Positions 26,847 through 36,200 of a stretch of DNA of 64,000 bases are shown piece after piece. How positions within the stretch are numbered: position 1 is the first letter of the stretch; each line of letters opens with the position of its first letter. The stretch is taken from the NCBI GenBank assembly GCA_963819855.1, contig CAWFYC010000022.1, positions 62,001-126,000 on the forward strand, in the 5' to 3' direction. This DNA is from JAMXLO01 sp963819855. GTDB lineage: Bacteria; Pseudomonadota; Alphaproteobacteria; Acetobacterales; Acetobacteraceae. The translations under genes and the position numbers were made by a program. The notes below the pieces were generated by a model that saw nothing but the letters and a program-made list of their open reading frames with translations, was not told the origin of the DNA and ran no database searches.

Positions 26847-28251
26847 GTTCGATCTGGCGGTGATCGGCGCCGGCGCGTCAGGTCTCTCCATTACCGCGGT
26901 TGCGGCGCAACTCGGCCTGCGGGTGGCGCTGTTCGAGCGTGACCGGATGGGCGGCGACTGCCTGAACTTCGGCTGCGTGCCGAGCAAGGCGCTGCTCGCC
27001 GCCTCGCATGCCGCGCAGGCGGCGCGCACTGCCTACCGCTTCGGTATCCGTCTGCCAGAACCCGGGATCGACTGGGATGCCGTGCGCGAGCACGTGCGTG
27101 GTGTGATCGAGGCGATCGCGCCCACCAACTCCGAAGCCCGGTTCCGCGCGCTCGGCGCTACCGTGCTGCGCGGTGAAGCGCGCTTCGTCGCGCCCGACAC
27201 GCTTATGGTCGATGGCCGCCGGATCACCGCCCGCCGTATCGTCATCGCCGCAGGCAGTATGGCGGCACTGCCGCCGATCCCCGGCCTCGACCAGATTCCC
27301 TACCTGACCAACGCCACGATCTTCGATCTGAAGCAGCGCCCCGATCACCTGCTGATCCTCGGCGGTGGCCCGATAGGCCTGGAGATGGCCGACGCCTTCG
27401 CCGGTCTCGGCAGCCGGGTTACCATTCTCGAGTCGGCAACGATCGCCGGCAAGGAGGACCCCGAACTGGTCGCTGGCCTGCGCGGTTGCCTGGCGGCGCG
27501 CGGCATCGCCATTGTGGAGCATGCGAGCGTGGCATCGGTCGAACCAGATTCAGCCGTTGTCCTGGCGGACGGAAGCCGCGTCGCCGGCAGCCATCTGTTG
27601 GTAGCGGCCGGTCGGCTGCCTAACCTGGATGCGCTCGATCTCGCAGCCGGCAACGTGCGGGCCAGCCGGGCCGGCATCGTCACCGATCGTGGGCTGCGCA
27701 GCCTGACCAACCGGCGCGTCTATGCCGTGGGCGACATCGCGGACCCGGAGGGCATCGGGCCGCGTGCCTTCACCCACGTCGGTTCCTATCACGCCGGTAT
27801 CGTGATCCGCCGCGCCCTGTTCCGTCTGCCGGCTCGGATCGACTACGCGGCGCTGCCGCGCGTCACCTACACCCGGCCGGAACTGGCGCAGGTCGGGATG
27901 ACCGAAGCCGAGGCGCGCACCGCCGGGTACCGCGTCGCGGTCCTCCGCTGGCCGCTCGCCGACAACGACCGCGCGACCGCCGAGAGGGATACCGCTGGTT
28001 TGGTCAAGCTTGTTGTCGCCGGAAGCCGAGTGCTCGGTGCCGGTATCCTGGCGCCGAACGCCGGAGAGATGATCGGCCTCTGGGCTCTGGCGATCACGCG
28101 GCGGGTGAAGTTGAGCGCCCTCGCGTCGCTGATCGCGCCCTATCCGACCCGCACCGAGGCAGGCAAACGCGCCGCCGGCAACTTCTTCATCCCGCGGCTG
28201 TTCGCGCCCCGCACCAAGGCGCTGGTCCGCCTGCTGGCACGGTTGCCGTGA
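26839..28251 (+). CDS. FAD-dependent pyridine nucleotide-disulfide oxidoreductase
   Basis: A 470-residue class I flavoprotein disulfide reductase of the lipoamide dehydrogenase/mercuric reductase type. The FAD motif is VIGAGASG, the redox-active pair is in GGDCLNFGCVPSKAL, the NAD(P) motif is ILGGGPIGLEMAD, and the second FAD motif is YAVGDIAD. The C-terminal dimerisation domain has PYPTRTEAGKRAAG in place of the His-Glu active-site motif of lipoamide dehydrogenase, so that function is unlikely. No Hg-binding N-terminal domain is present. The GTG start overlaps the TVP38 gene. The substrate is unknown. Confidence 0.9.
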   Translation: MPEFDLAVIGAGASGLSITAVAAQLGLRVALFERDRMGGDCLNFGCVPSKALLAASHAAQAARTAYRFGIRLPEPGIDWDAVREHVRGVIEAIAPTNSEARFRALGATVLRGEARFVAPDTLMVDGRRITARRIVIAAGSMAALPPIPGLDQIPYLTNATIFDLKQRPDHLLILGGGPIGLEMADAFAGLGSRVTILESATIAGKEDPELVAGLRGCLAARGIAIVEHASVASVEPDSAVVLADGSRVAGSHLLVAAGRLPNLDALDLAAGNVRASRAGIVTDRGLRSLTNRRVYAVGDIADPEGIGPRAFTHVGSYHAGIVIRRALFRLPARIDYAALPRVTYTRPELAQVGMTEAEARTAGYRVAVLRWPLADNDRATAERDTAGLVKLVVAGSRVLGAGILAPNAGEMIGLWALAITRRVKLSALASLIAPYPTRTEAGKRAAGNFFIPRLFAPRTKALVRLLARLP

Positions 28252-29738
28252 GCGGCCACGCCACCCACCTTGCTGCCATGGGGAAGCCGCAAGCCGGACC
28301 GCCGCGCGTCAGGCCGCGTCAAAGTCTATCCGGTCGCCTCTGGCTGGTCGCCACGCTCGCCGTGTTGCTGAGCGAGATCGTGGTGTTCCTGCCGTATATC
28401 GCGCACGAGCGTTTGTCCTGGCTGTACGGCCGCATCGAGGATGCCTCGATCGCGATGCTCGCCGCCGCCAACGGGACCACGGACATGGCGAGGCATGACG
28501 AGCTGCTGCGACTGTCGGGTGCCGAAGCAATCGAGCTGACCGAACGCGACGGCGCGATGCGCAGCGTCGGCAACGTCACTCTGCCACCGGACGCCACGAT
28601 CGACCTTCGGCAGGAGAATCTGCTGGTCCGTATCCGCCGCGCGCTCCGCGCCGTCGTGCTCCAAGAGAACCGCCTGATCAAGGTGTCGGACGACAGCCCG
28701 TTCCGGCCCTACCCCGCGGTAGACGTTTGGCTGAATGAACGCGGCCTCACCCACGCGCTGCAGCAGTTCGCCGAGGATTTCGCCGTCCTCTCGCTGTTGA
28801 TTGCCGGCGTGACTGGCGGGCTGGTCTATCTTGCGGTGCTGCTCCTGCTGGTGCGGCCGATGCGCCGGATCACCGGCAGTATCGCGGCGTTCCGAGCCGA
28901 CCCTGAACATACGCCTCCGCTCGATCCCGACGATGTCACCGTGCTGGCTCACGATGAGATATCGGTCGCCGGACAGGAGTTGGCGGCGATGCAGCATGAC
29001 CTGCGTGCCGCGCTGTGGCGCAACGCCAGGCTGGCCGCTCTCGGCACCGTGGTGGCCAAGGTGAGCCACGACCTGCGCGGCATCCTTACCCCGGCGCTGC
29101 TGACCGCGGAGCGGCTGCAGCTCAACGCGGACCCCCGCGTGCAGCGCGCGGGGGATATTTTGGTGCAGGCCGTAGACCGGGCGTCCGATATGGTACGGCG
29201 CACCTTGGATTATGCCCGCGAGGGCCCGCCGCCGCTCGACCTCGCACCGATCGCGCTGGCGCCGCTGGTAAGCGAGGCAGCAGAAACCGCGCGGCCACTT
29301 GGCAGGGCTCTGCGGCTGAACAACGCGATAGATCCGGCGATTCTGGTGCGGGCGGACCGTATCCAGTTGTTTCGCGTGCTAGCCAATCTGATGCGCAATG
29401 CGGCAGAGGCGGGTGCCCGCAGCGTACGCATCGCGGCGCACTACGACCGCCCGTCGATCGCGATCGAGATCACCGATGACGGGCCCGGCCTGCCGGAGAA
29501 GGTACGTGCAGAACTGTTCCGCCCGTTCGCCGGCAGCACGCGACGAGGCGGCACCGGCCTGGGGCTCGCGATTGCCCGCGATCTGATGGTGGCGCATGGC
29601 GGTGATATCGAACTGGTCGCGACTGGCGAGGCCGGCACCACGTTCCGGCTCACCCTGCGGACCGTCGACCCGGAGGAGTTGTCCGAGGCCGCTCAGAGCG
29701 AACCGCGTATTGCCCCTGCCGCGTCGGCCGACGTATAG
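28248..29738 (+). CDS. Membrane sensor histidine kinase (orphan)
   Basis: A 496-residue kinase. One membrane helix at about 28-52 and another near 180-205 (LSLLIAGVTGGLVYLAVLLL) flank a periplasmic sensor domain of about 130 residues. A HAMP-like linker leads to the H-box KVSHDLRGILTPALL with His274. The N-box is NLMRNAAEAG, G1 is DDGPGLPE and G2 is GGTGLGLAIARDLM. The GTG start overlaps the oxidoreductase stop (GTGA), so all three genes are translationally linked. No response regulator is adjacent. It may sense a redox or envelope state managed by the two upstream proteins; that is inference. Confidence 0.9.
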   Translation: MSGHATHLAAMGKPQAGPPRVRPRQSLSGRLWLVATLAVLLSEIVVFLPYIAHERLSWLYGRIEDASIAMLAAANGTTDMARHDELLRLSGAEAIELTERDGAMRSVGNVTLPPDATIDLRQENLLVRIRRALRAVVLQENRLIKVSDDSPFRPYPAVDVWLNERGLTHALQQFAEDFAVLSLLIAGVTGGLVYLAVLLLLVRPMRRITGSIAAFRADPEHTPPLDPDDVTVLAHDEISVAGQELAAMQHDLRAALWRNARLAALGTVVAKVSHDLRGILTPALLTAERLQLNADPRVQRAGDILVQAVDRASDMVRRTLDYAREGPPPLDLAPIALAPLVSEAAETARPLGRALRLNNAIDPAILVRADRIQLFRVLANLMRNAAEAGARSVRIAAHYDRPSIAIEITDDGPGLPEKVRAELFRPFAGSTRRGGTGLGLAIARDLMVAHGGDIELVATGEAGTTFRLTLRTVDPEELSEAAQSEPRIAPAASADV

Positions 29739-29772
29739 GGCCCAAGCGCAACGGAATTTTGCGGGAGGGCAG

Positions 29773-29961
29773 GTGTCGACAGGGGAATGGCTGGTGCTCG
29801 CGCTGGCGTGCGGCGCCGGCATTGCCGGACTGTTGCTCGCCGCATCCGGTGACGAAGGGACGATCGCCGTGCTGGGCCTCGCCCTGTTCGCCGGAGCGGT
29901 GATCTACGCCGGCCTGTTCATCAAACGGCATTTCGATCGCCTGGACGGGATGCGGCACTGA
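29773..29961 (+). CDS. Small membrane protein of unknown function
   Basis: A 62-residue protein with two hydrophobic stretches, LVLALACGAGIAGLLLAA and IAVLGLALFAGAVIYAGLFI, and a short basic tail, KRHFDRLDGMRH. The GTG at 29773 follows the ribosome site GGGAGGGCAG. It ends one base before the methyltransferase start, so it belongs to the same run of genes as the orphan kinase. I do not recognise a named family. Confidence 0.65.
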   Translation: MSTGEWLVLALACGAGIAGLLLAASGDEGTIAVLGLALFAGAVIYAGLFIKRHFDRLDGMRH

Positions 29962-29962
29962 A

Positions 29963-30745
29963 ATGGCCCGGTCCGCGGCAGTCTGGGATCCGACGCAGTA
30001 CCTGCGGTTCGCAGGAGAGCGGCTGCGCCCGGCGCTGGATCTGTTGGCTCAAGTGACGCTCGATGCGCCCGCGCGGGTGGTGGACCTCGGCTGCGGCGCC
30101 GGCAACGTCACCGCAATCCTGAAGCAGCGGTTTCCCGAGGCGGACGTCGTCGGCGTTGACGGTTCGGCGGCAATGCTGACGAAGGCCCGCGCCACGGTGC
30201 CGGACTGCCGGTTCGAGCAGGCGGATTTTTTCCAGTGGCGGCCAGACGAGATGCCGGATCTGATCTACTCAAATGCCGCGCTGCAATGGGTGGACCGGCA
30301 TCCGACCCTGTTCCCGCGTCTGCTCTCGTGCCTGGCGCCTGGCGGTGTGCTGGCGATCCAGATGCCGGCGATGCACGACACGCCGCTGCGCCGGATTCCA
30401 TACGAGCTGGCCGCGGCGGAGCCCTGGGCGGAGTATCTGAGTGGTGTTGTCTCTGCGCCTGATATACTTTCGCCGGCGGCATATTGGGACCTATTGCGTC
30501 CGCATGCCGCATCGTTGGAGATGTGGCAGACCACCTATATGCATGCGCTCAGCGGCGAGAACGCGGTGATGGAGTGGGCCTCGGGCAGCAGCCTGCGGCC
30601 ATTCCTGGACCGGCTGCCGGACGACAGGCAGGAGGCGTTTCGCCAAGCCTATGCCAAGGCGGTGCAGCCGCACTATCCGCGCCATCCTGACGGCACCACG
30701 ATCCTGCCGTTCCAGCGGCTGTTCATGGTCGTGCGCAAGGGGTGA
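29963..30745 (+). CDS. tam: Trans-aconitate 2-methyltransferase
   Basis: A 260-residue SAM-dependent methyltransferase. The SAM motif is VVDLGCGAGNVT and the acidic strand end is VVGVDGSAAML. The family-specific phrases include WDPTQYLRFAGERLRPALDL, SNAALQWVDRHP and ALSGENAVMEWASGSSLRPF. This combination is diagnostic of Tam, which methylates trans-aconitate to detoxify this spontaneous product of the citric acid cycle. It follows the small membrane protein at one base. Confidence 0.92.
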   Translation: MARSAAVWDPTQYLRFAGERLRPALDLLAQVTLDAPARVVDLGCGAGNVTAILKQRFPEADVVGVDGSAAMLTKARATVPDCRFEQADFFQWRPDEMPDLIYSNAALQWVDRHPTLFPRLLSCLAPGGVLAIQMPAMHDTPLRRIPYELAAAEPWAEYLSGVVSAPDILSPAAYWDLLRPHAASLEMWQTTYMHALSGENAVMEWASGSSLRPFLDRLPDDRQEAFRQAYAKAVQPHYPRHPDGTTILPFQRLFMVVRKG

Positions 30746-30923
30746 TGCAAAGCGTGGATCATCACGGACGGTTAGGTAGCCCGTGGGCCCTGGTGTGAGC
30801 GTGAGCGTGCTGGCAGGGCGGGTGCTCGATAAGCTGAGCGTGATATGACACTTACCGCTGTATAGCCGGCCACCCCTCCAGGTGCCGCGGGCTTAGTTGG
30901 CGCGGGCTGCTTCTCCGCAACAA

Positions 30924-31306
30924 TCACAGCAGCCAGAGCCGCGCCGAGGTGTTGACACCGAGGACGACGACCGCACGCTGACGGAACCGGGCTGCAAACC
31001 GGACCACCGGCCTCGGATCGCCGGCCACCAGCAGCATCGCCTCGTGCCAGCCACCCAGCGATCCCGCTGCGTCAATCATTGCGAACCGCCGCAGGCACTC
31101 CCGAAGCCGCTGCTGCATCCGTCTGTTCCAGCCGTCGGGCATGCGGCGCGAGCGCGGGTTCCAGGCCGTCACCAATGTCGCGCTGCGCGTTCCCAGGCGC
31201 TCGAACAGCGCCGCCGGTGCGCGGCGTCCGATCCGGATGTCGCATCCCGCGGCGCGATACCTTGTCAGCCGATAGGCCCGCGCCAGGCGCGGCGGGATCG
31301 GCTCAC
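30924..31306 (-). CDS. DUF3293 family protein (start disturbed)
   Basis: Direct translation of the minus strand gives about 125 residues with TAWNPRSRRMPDGWNRRM, LGGWHEAMLLVAG and FRQRAVVVL, the pattern of DUF3293 proteins. The family function is unknown. In its frame there is no ATG, GTG or TTG before TTG at 31175, which would remove a third of the protein. A GTG at 31306 overlaps the rodA stop and would be the natural start. It is one base out of frame: a single missing base (or two extra) near 31298 would restore MSR-IPPRLARAYRL. This fits the other indels in the region. Confidence 0.65.
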
Positions 31307-32447
31307 CCAGCGTTGCGGACCTCGCCGAACTCGACGTCGCGGTGCACGTGCACCGACATCAGCACGCCGAAGCCGACCATCACCGTGATCATCGCCGAGC
31401 CGCCATGCGACACCAGCGGCAGCGGCACGCCGCCCACCGGGATCGCCCCCATCACCATGGCGATGTTGACGAACACATACAGAAAGAAATTGGTCGCGAT
31501 GCCGAACGCCACCAGCCGGCCGAACTGGTGCCGGCAGCGCAGCGCGATCACCATGCCGCCCAGCACGATCAGGCCCAGCAGCGCCATCACCGCGACACCG
31601 CCCATGAAGCCGAATTCCTCGCCGATCATGGTGAAGATGAAGTCGGTCTGCTTCTCCGGCAGGAAATCGAGGTGGCCCTGGGTGCCTTGCAGGTACCCCT
31701 TCCCCCACATCCCGCCCGAACCCAGCGCGATCTTCGACTGGATGATGTTGTAGCCGGCGCCGAGCGGATCGCTCTCGGGATGCAGGAACGTGTCGATCCG
31801 GGCGCGCTGATAGTCGTGCAGGTGGCTGTAGACGAGGCGCGCGGCAAACGGTACCGGCAGCGCAACCAGTATGAACTTCCACCAGCGCACCCCGGCGGCG
31901 AACAGCATGGCCGCACCCAGGATCGCGGTGATCACCGCGGTGCCGAGATTGGGTTCCTTCACGATCAGCCCGACCGGCACCAGCACGGCGATCACCGGCG
32001 GAATCAGGAACAGCGGATTGCCGATCCGCTCCCACGACGCGCGGTGGAACCACGACGCCAGCGCCAGCACCAGCGCGATCTTCATCAGTTCGGACGGTTG
32101 CAGCTGCAAGCCGCCCAAGTCGATCCAGCGCTGCGCGCCCTTGCCGATGTGCCCGTAGCGCATCACCAGCACCAGCAGCACCAGGGCGACGAAATAGCTC
32201 GGCCAGGCGAGCCGGGCGATGAAGCGGATGTCCACCAGGGCGATGCCGATCATCAGCACCAGGCCGGTGGCGAAGCGCAGCACATGCCGGGAGGCATACG
32301 GCTCGTCCGCGCCGCCGGCGGCGCTGTACAGCGCGGCATAGCCGACGCCGGCCAGCGCGCACAGCAGCGCACGTACAGCCAGTTGACCTGCCAGACCTTG
32401 GCGCCGAGATCGAACGAGGTCTGGCGCCACAGCCGCCCCTCCCTCAT
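31303..32447 (-). CDS. rodA: Rod shape-determining glycosyltransferase RodA (frameshifted in this sequence)
   Basis: A SEDS-family membrane protein of about 381 residues with ten helices; it polymerises peptidoglycan with PBP2 in the elongasome. The N-terminal segment MREGRLWRQTSFDLGAKVWQ to NWLYV starts at 32447 in one frame. From LLCALAGVGYAALYSAAGG onward the protein is in another frame to 31303. Key SEDS stretches such as QRWIDLGGLQLQPSELMKIA, FLPEKQTDFIFTMIGEEFGF and PVGGVPLPLVSHGGS are intact. The switch at about 32368 equals one missing base or two extra bases. The start is six bases after the inferred mrdA stop. Confidence 0.88.
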
Positions 32448-32452
32448 TGCGG

Positions 32453-34325
32453 TCACCTCACGCTGGGCGACCTGCGCGCCGGGCAATTCGTCGCGTCCCG
32501 CCGGATCGCGCCGCAGCACGTCCATCATGATGTCGCGCGCGATCGGCGCGGCCGCGGCAGCGCCGGCGTTGCCGTGCTCCACCACCACCGACACCGCGTA
32601 GCGCGGCGTGTCGTACGGCGCGTAGGCAACGAACAGCGCGTGCGGGCGAAATTCCCAGGGCAGCTTGGAGCTGTCGAAGTTGCCCTGCTCGCGCTGCTCG
32701 CGCGACACCCGCCGCACCTGTGACGATCCGGTCTTGCCCGCCATCTGCCAGCGCTGGTCCGGCAGCCTCGCGATGCGGCGCGGTGCCGCCCGCCTCGTTC
32801 ACCACCGCCCACATACCCTCGCGCACGACGTGCAGGGAGCGCTCGGCCAGGCCGAGACTGGGCCAGTCGGTGGGCTGCGATCCTGGCTGCAGCACGCCGC
32901 CCATCTTGCGCGTCAGGTGCGGCTCCACCTTGCGGCCGGTGGCGACGCGCGCGGCATAGGTGGCGAGCTGCAGCGGCGTGACCTGGATGTAGCCCTGGCC
33001 GATGCCCGCATACGACGGTATCGCCGAGGTTCCACGGATGGCCATGGCCGATGCGCCACTCGCGCGTCGGGATGAAGCCGGGGCGCGCACCCGGCAGGTC
33101 GATCTCCAGCTCGGTTCCCAGACCGAAGCGGTGCGCCATCGCCGCGATCCGGTCGATCCCGACCCGCTTGGCCAGTCTCGTAGAAGATAGACGTCGCAAC
33201 TGTTCTTGAGCCCGCCGCGCAGGTCCAGCGAGCCGTGGCCGTCCTTGCGCCAGCAATGGAACCGCGCATCGCCGAGGTCGAAATAGCCGGGGCAATGGAC
33301 CACATCGCCCGGCGTGATGCTGTGCGCCTCCAGCGCCGCCATCGCCACCGCCATCTTGAAGGTCGAGCCCGGGCGCATATACGCCGGCGATCGCGCGATT
33401 GAGCAGCGGCGTGCGCTTGTCGTGCGACCATTCGGCCCACTGCGCCTGCGACACGCCGGAATTGAACAGCGACGGATCGAACGACGGATTGGTACCCATC
33501 GCCAGCACCTCGCCGTTGCGGCAGTCGAGCACCACGGCACTGGCGCTCTCGTCGCCAAGCCGGCGCAGCACCGCCTGCTGCAGGCCGACGTCGATGCGTG
33601 AGGCCGAGTTCCTCGCCCGGCGTGCCCTCCTGGCGATCCAGTTCGCGGATCACCCGGCCGCAGCGCGTTCACCTCGAGCTGCACCGCACCGGCGGTGCCG
33701 CGCAGGTCGAGATCGTGCTCCTTCTCCAGTCCGGCACGTCCGATTCGGATGCCGGGCAACGCGAGATCCGGATCGTCGGCGACATCCGCCTCGGACGGCG
33801 GCGCGACGTAGCCGACAACGTGCGCGAGCTGCTCGCCGATACGGATACATCCGCGTGGTGCCGACATCGACCAGGACGCCGGGCAGATCGGGCGCGTTGA
33901 CCTCGATCGCCGCCATCTCCTCCCAGGTCAGGAATTCGCGCACCATGATCGGGATGAAGCGGCGGTGGCGGTGCACTTCGCGCTCGATGCGGGCGCGCTC
34001 GTAGTCGGCCAGCGGCACGATGCGGGCGAAAGCTATCCAGCGTCGCGGTCGCATCGGTGGTCTGCTCGGCGATCAGCAGGGCCCGCCAGTTCAGCCGGTT
34101 GCCGGCGACCACGGTGCCGAACCGATCCAGCATGCGCCCGCGCGGCGGCGCGATCAGCCGCGCGCTGATGCGGTTCTCGTCGGCCAGCGTGGCGTAGCGT
34201 CCGCCATCGACCACCTGCACCTGATAAAGCCGTGCCGCCAGCGCGCCGAGCAGCGCCACCTGGCCGCCCATCAGCAGCAGCGCGCGGCGCGTGAAGACGC
34301 CGGTGCGGCGCGGTTCGCGTCGCAT
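32453..34325 (-). CDS. mrdA: Penicillin-binding protein 2 (multiply frameshifted in this sequence)
   Basis: The elongation-specific transpeptidase. It opens MRREPRRTGVFTRRALLLMG with a membrane anchor and is followed piecewise by all expected parts in all three minus-strand frames. The active-site motifs survive: SxxK in PGSTFKMAV, SxD in KNSCDVY and KTG in MAGKTGSSQ. Reading the family sequence needs a frame change near 34030, 33838, 33660, 33596, 33370, 33186, 33174, 33011 and 32778, and one more before the stop. Each corresponds to one extra base. Removing ten bases leaves 621 codons (620 residues plus stop), the normal size. No premature stop lies within any properly framed piece. I regard this as a real gene with consensus errors, not decay. 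Confidence 0.85.
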
Positions 34326-34326
34326 C

Positions 34327-34883
34327 TCAGGCACGCTCCGGATCGGCGACGGAGCGATGGGCACGGATGAACAGGATCGCGAGCGCAGGATACAGCGCGG
34401 CGGCCAGCAGCGCCTCGAACAGCGCCGGCCCGAGCGGCAGCAGGCGGAACGACAACACCGACGTCAGCGTCCAGCCAAGCACGGCGGCGCCGGCCGCAAA
34501 CCCGGCGAACGCCAGCCACACCGAACACGAACCCCTGCGCGGTCAGCACACGCCGCCAGCGCAGCGCCAGGCCGTGCACGACCAGCAGCGTCAGCGGGCC
34601 GACGCCGAGCGGCAGGTAGCCGAGCAGATCGAACAGCAGGCCGATCAGGAACACCACCGGCGGCGGCATGGCAGTCGGGGCGGAACAGCGACCAGAAATA
34701 CACGCAGGCAAGCGTGACTGCCGGCAGCAGCGTCGCCTGGTCGGCGATGCCGAACGGCGTCTCGGTCAGCAGCATCAGCAGGATCGTGCAGGCCGCCGGG
34801 AAGGCGTGGCGTGCCGCGATGTCCAGCCGCCGGCCTAGCGTGAGCCGCGGGCGGATGCCGGGGGTCTGGTCGGCGCGCGCCAT
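34327..34883 (-). CDS. mreD: Rod shape-determining protein MreD (frameshifted in this sequence)
   Basis: A small membrane protein of about 184 residues that links MreC to the wall-synthesis enzymes. Three framed pieces make up the family pattern: HAFPAACTILLMLLTETPFG to YFWSLFRPD, then MPPPVVFLIGLLFDLLGYLP to VLTAQGF, then MWLAFAGFAAGAAVLGW to the end. Extra bases near 34673 (GAC-T-GCC) and 34525 explain both switches. The ATG shares one base with the mreC stop (TGATG), and the stop lies one base before the mrdA ATG. Confidence 0.83.
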
Positions 34884-35747
34884 CAGCGCCAGCGCCGTTC
34901 CGGCTGTCGTCCGGGCGCTTCAGGTGCCGCGACGCCGCTCAGGCCATAGTCGAAGATGCGCACGATCTCGAGCCGATCGAGCATCGCCGCCGGCACCACC
35001 TCGGGCACGTTGGCGGCGGAATAGTGCACCGTGCCGATCGGCAGGTTGGCCGGGAAGGCGCTGGCCTCGGCACTGGTGACCACGCGCTCGCCTTCCTGCG
35101 GCATGGCACCTTCCGCCCAGTAGGTCAGCCGCGGCCGCGCACCGTTGGTGCCGACCAGGATGGCGTGTGCGCGCGAGTTCTCCAGGATCACCGGGATGCG
35201 GCTGTTCAGGTCGGTGATCAGCAGCACCCGGGCGGTGCGCGCGCCGACCTCGGTGACGCGGCCGACCAGGCCACGTTCGTCGAGCGCGATCTCGCCCTTG
35301 CGGATGCCGTGGTTCGGACCGACCGACAGCAGCACCGCCTTGGCATAGACGCCGCCGGCATCGGCCACGACACGGGCGGTGACGTAGGAGGGCGCCGGAT
35401 CGGGGATCCATTGCAGGTTGGCCTTGAGCCGCTGGTTCTCGGCATCGAGCGCCAGCGCGATCGACTGCCAGCGGCGCAGGCGTTCGTTCTCGTCGCGCAG
35501 GCGGGCGTTGTCGGCACGAAGCTCCCACAGGTCGGTGGCGCCGGCGACCGTGTCGCGCAGATCGCTGAGCGGTTCGGCGAGGGCCAGCGTAGATCGGCGC
35601 CAGCGCGTCGGCCAGCGCCATGCGCGCGTGCTCGGCCAGCAGCGCATCGGCCTTGCCGAGCAGCATCAGTCCGAACGAGGCCGCGATCAGCACCGGCAGC
35701 GTCAGCTTTGCCAGTGCCTGGCGAGCCTGGATGGAGAGACGGATCAC
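34883..35747 (-). CDS. mreC: Rod shape-determining protein MreC (frameshifted in this sequence)
   Basis: A periplasmic elongasome scaffold of about 287 residues. The N-terminus MIRLSIQARQALAKLTLPVL carries the membrane anchor. A coiled-coil stretch (LRADNARLRDENERLRRWQS) precedes the two beta domains, with VVADAGGVYAKAVLLSVGPN and LVGRVTEVGARTARVLLITD. One extra base near 35586 separates the first 52 residues (to ALADALAPIYA) from the rest. The start codon is GTG. In relatives mreB normally sits immediately upstream. Here the upstream 450 bases contain no mreB sequence. Confidence 0.87.
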
Positions 35748-36200
35748 CGGGGTGATCTATCCCGGGTTGTGGGCGGAGTATAGCCGGGGTGAGGGAGGAC
35801 GGTGTCGGGTCCGGGAGACGGATCGGCGGATCGTGCGTTACATGGGGAATGCGGCACTCGAGGCTGTGCACGATCCACCAGGAAACCGCATCGGCCAGGA
35901 TGTGGCGCCTGTCTCCGCCACGGCACCACCGGGCACCGCCTTCGAGTGGTCGATCCATTTGCTCGGCGCTCCGGTCCGGCTGCTGCTTGGTGATTATCGT
36001 GTGCTGTCCGGCCAACACCGCTTGCCCGCCGGCCGCCGCATCGGTGCATGAGCGTCTGGTAGCGGAACCTCTCGCGGCGTTGCGCGCCGGTTCGTATGGT
36101 GCGAACTCAGCAGCTACGACACCGTCGGACCTACGGGGCGGCACGGCGTGCTACTCGGTACCGGGCGCTGGGAGATTTAGTGTCTCACCGGGCCCGCCAC
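35748..36200. other. 450-base stretch without a recognised gene
   Basis: This gap separates mreC from the hydrolase gene, where mreB would be expected. Several frames are open because of high GC. The most gene-like is a forward reading at 35842-36051 (69 residues, MGNAALEAVHDPPGNRIGQD onward), but it has no clear ribosome site and no family I know. Another reading overlaps it in a different frame. I see no repeat, tRNA or hairpin-plus-T terminator. Confidence 0.4.

Noticed and set aside
30746..30923. A tRNA or small RNA gene in the gap after tam
   Set aside because: No cloverleaf, T-arm consensus or CCA end is visible; only short GC-rich stems.
32453..34325. Programmed frameshifting in mrdA
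   Set aside because: Ten shifts at unrelated sites, with no slippery heptamer or stimulatory structure, cannot be programmed; indel errors explain them.
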